In this document: piece after piece, positions 39,818 through 41,670 of the stretch
Position numbering within the stretch: position 1 is the stretch's first letter
Layout: the number at the start of each line of letters is the position of its first letter
From: Gnetum montanum
Taxonomy: Eukaryota > Streptophyta > Gnetopsida > Gnetales > Gnetaceae
Direction of reading: 5' to 3'
Assembly (NCBI GenBank): GCA_015680685.1
Contig: MNCI01001825.1
Span: 771,927 to 813,596, forward strand
Length of the DNA stretch: 41,670 nt
Position numbers and translations under genes: made by a program
Notes under the pieces: generated by a model
Seen by the model: only the letters and a program-made list of their open reading frames with translations
Databases searched by the model: none
Told to the model about the DNA's origin: nothing

Positions 39818-41670
39818 ATGTCTCTCTCACAAGACTATGACAATGCAACAACTAGTGAAGCAATTCATTAGAGAACCAACAAATATTATAATAATGAAGA
39901 TTGGAGTACGCAACCTGAGGTGGGGGTATCTTATAAACATAAACAAAGACAACATCATCCCAACGCATGAAAGCATAACATACCTAGTGATGATGAACCC
40001 CTATTGGCCACTACAAGCTTAACGGAAATACAGGAGGCTATTCGAATTGCTCGTAGGCATTGTAAGGAAAGTTGTCTACCTGTGCTTGATTTAAACAACT
40101 TTTCCAAGTTTTCAGGAGGCTATGATTCAGATCCACAACAACATTTACAAGCCTTCTACGATGCCTGTACATGGAACAATATTGATAATGGGTGGCAAAA
40201 GCTTAAGCTCTTTCCTTTAACACTCGTTGGTCAAGAAAAAGTATGGTATAGGTCATTAAAACCAAAATTAATTCAACATTGGCTAACAATGGTAGAACTC
40301 TTCAATGAAAGATATCAAACCTATGCGAAAGTATCAACCTTGAGGAGGCAAATCCAAGAATGGAAACAAGTGCAACATGAACCCTTGGACATGGCCTTAG
40401 AAAGATATTATGCATTGTTAAACAACTACCCAGGCCATGGGTTCTCCGAGGAAAGGCTAATGTACCATATCATAGATGGGCTTCATAATGAAACAAGGGA
40501 GACCCTAGGGATGTACACCCAAGGTCAACTATATGAGCTACAAACCCATCAACTCCAAGAGCTTATTAAGTCGATAGCAAAAGAAGAAGGAGAAATAGCC
40601 AAATGGGAGAATGTTGAAAGTTCTCAACAAGACCAAAATCTTAACTTAACAAGGGTCCATGATCATGAAGAGGAGAAATCAACTCACTTCAAGGAGGTGG
40701 AATCATCTTTGCCAATCCTACAATCACTAGATGAAATTGAGGCAAAGATTAATAAGATGATGGACTGGGTACATGAAAGATGTGGAGAATATGCCAACAT
40801 TATTAGAGGAAAAACTATGCCAAGTTGAGAAACGGGACAAGACACCATGCGACAATCGAAACAAAGGGTAGAAGATAATAAGGATAAGAACTCAACTGCC
40901 AATCATATGTATCAATGTAATATTTTCTTGTACGATCACCCCAAAGGTCAATGTCCAATCTTGTCATATTTACATGAGCATTGGGGAGGAATGTTACATC
41001 CAGAGTTCATACAAAAATACTCTGTCCAACCACAGTGGCAAAAACCTCAGTTGTGGGGGAGGCCACCACCAACTGGACCATACCCTTCGTATGTCGCAAC
41101 ACCAAATGCTTATTATGTTCAACACCCTGTTTCTCCAATGGGATCAGCATCCTCTACCTCACCTCATCGTTATCATTCTCCTGAATACTATCCACCCACA
41201 TCCTCTCCAATAAGATCACCACCTCATGTGCCTTACACTTCTCCTCAACCTCAATATTCTCATACTTCACCTCCTTCTACATCACCGCCAGCTATGCCAG
41301 AAGATTTTGCACCACAGCGCCAACCTACAAATGTTATGTGTGCTGCTACTGTCAACAGCAGTGGAGGTCCTTCACAACATCGAAGGCATCCCTTCTTTAG
41401 ACGTGACTGTCGAAAGGGACACCATAATTCAGAAACCACTGCTTCCGCCAACTCAGCACAAATCCAACACTGTGGTGCATCTTCCTCTTCGAAACCAAAG
41501 CCTCATGTTACCTTTTCAAGGCCACCACTCAATACTCCAACAACCATGGGGCCCAATGAATATTGCCACATGGGGAGACATGTTGATCCTTGCATACCAT
41601 CTTACAGTCGCAAATACCATAGTGGGTCAACTCCTTATAAATTAACCACATCGTATAACTTGCCCCACTA
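39818..41670 (+). pseudogene. Gag of element E: one frame with three stops, open to the window end
   Basis: It starts at ATG 39818 (MSLSQDYDNATTSEAIH). The same frame runs to 41670 with only three stops: TAG 39869, TGA 39968 and TGA 40826, explicable as CAG and CGA changes. The gag core has DLNNFSKFSGGYDSD, WQKLKLFPLTLVG, VWYRSLKPK, HEPLDMALERYYALL, HIIDGLHNETRETLGMY (about 40090-40510). A Glu/Lys-rich coil follows, then a zinc-knuckle position CNIFLYDHPKGQC (about 40918-40956), where the second Cys is Phe. A Pro/Ser/Tyr-rich tail (about 41050-41310) and basic HRRHPFFRRDCRKGHH (about 41380-41425) come next. The N-terminal HPDEYVP block of A, B and D is absent. Confidence 0.86.

Larger units (their letters stand above)
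38900..41670 (+). mobile_element. Element E: Ty3/gypsy retrotransposon with an inverted-repeat LTR (partial)
   Basis: It begins at TGATGAGCAACG directly within D's gag and contains an LTR (38900-39679), an intact tRNA-Asp priming site and a nearly open gag running off the window. The priming site is perfect and CpGs are better kept than elsewhere, so it looks like the youngest Ty3 insertion here. The presumed left duplication is ACTTC (38895-38899). The 3' end is outside the window. Confidence 0.82.

Noticed and set aside
1-41670. tRNA or rRNA genes and host protein-coding genes
   Set aside because: Only tRNA-complementary priming sites were seen; no cloverleaf, rRNA core or non-transposon coding frame could be supported.

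Overview
The window is intergenic plant DNA made almost entirely of nested, decayed LTR retrotransposons. No host gene, rRNA, tRNA or CRISPR array was found. Two priming-site types mark the element lineages. One is TGGCGCCGTTGCCGGGGA, the tRNA-Asp type used by Athila-like Ty3/gypsy elements. The other is TGGTATTAGAGC, a one-base variant of the initiator tRNA-Met site used by Ty1/copia. Protein remnants (gag, protease, RT with FMDD or YVDD, integrase) agree with this. The mix fits a seed plant with a large, slowly purged genome; I cannot name the species. A single N at 15455 and another at 33689 are assembly marks.

Layout. Element B (Ty3/Athila-like, minus strand) spans 595-25716 with a perfect AATAG target duplication. 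It is interrupted three times: by a solo LTR C1 (3176-4052, duplication CCCTT) in its 3' spacer, by a complete element A (9058-22118, duplication ACTAC) in its gag, and by a solo LTR C2 (24547-25440, duplication GCTTG) in its 5' LTR. Right of B lies about 6 kb of AT-rich sequence with a solo LTR F (27784-28735, CTTAC). A complete Ty1/copia element follows (31898-36217, minus strand, GAACAT flanks), then a solo LTR G (36240-37275, TCGAG/TCAAG). A plus-strand 5' LTR D (37487-38339) with priming site and the start of gag comes next. A further element E is inserted in D's gag at 38900 and runs off the window.

Element A is the most informative. On the minus strand it reads 5' LTR, tRNA-Asp priming site, gag, protease, RT/RNase H, integrase, a 2.2-kb spacer, then a third reading frame (ORF3, 13081 to 10045). 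ORF3 is exactly 1000 codons once a 37-nt splice-site-like junction is set aside. It keeps one frame through 38 nonsense codons and encodes an N-terminal domain, a long coiled coil and a C-terminal hydrophobic segment. A U3-like promoter module and a second polypurine tract lie just upstream. B has the same tract at the same spacing but has lost almost all of ORF3.

Decay is dominated by transitions at methylatable sites: nonsense codons are mostly TAG (from CAG) and TGA (from CGA), rarely TAA. Element E has an odd LTR whose first 185 bp are an inverted copy of its last 186 bp, giving a long hairpin-forming LTR. All Ty3 LTRs here share the 3' terminus (about 38 bp ending GCTCATCA), although their U3 parts differ.
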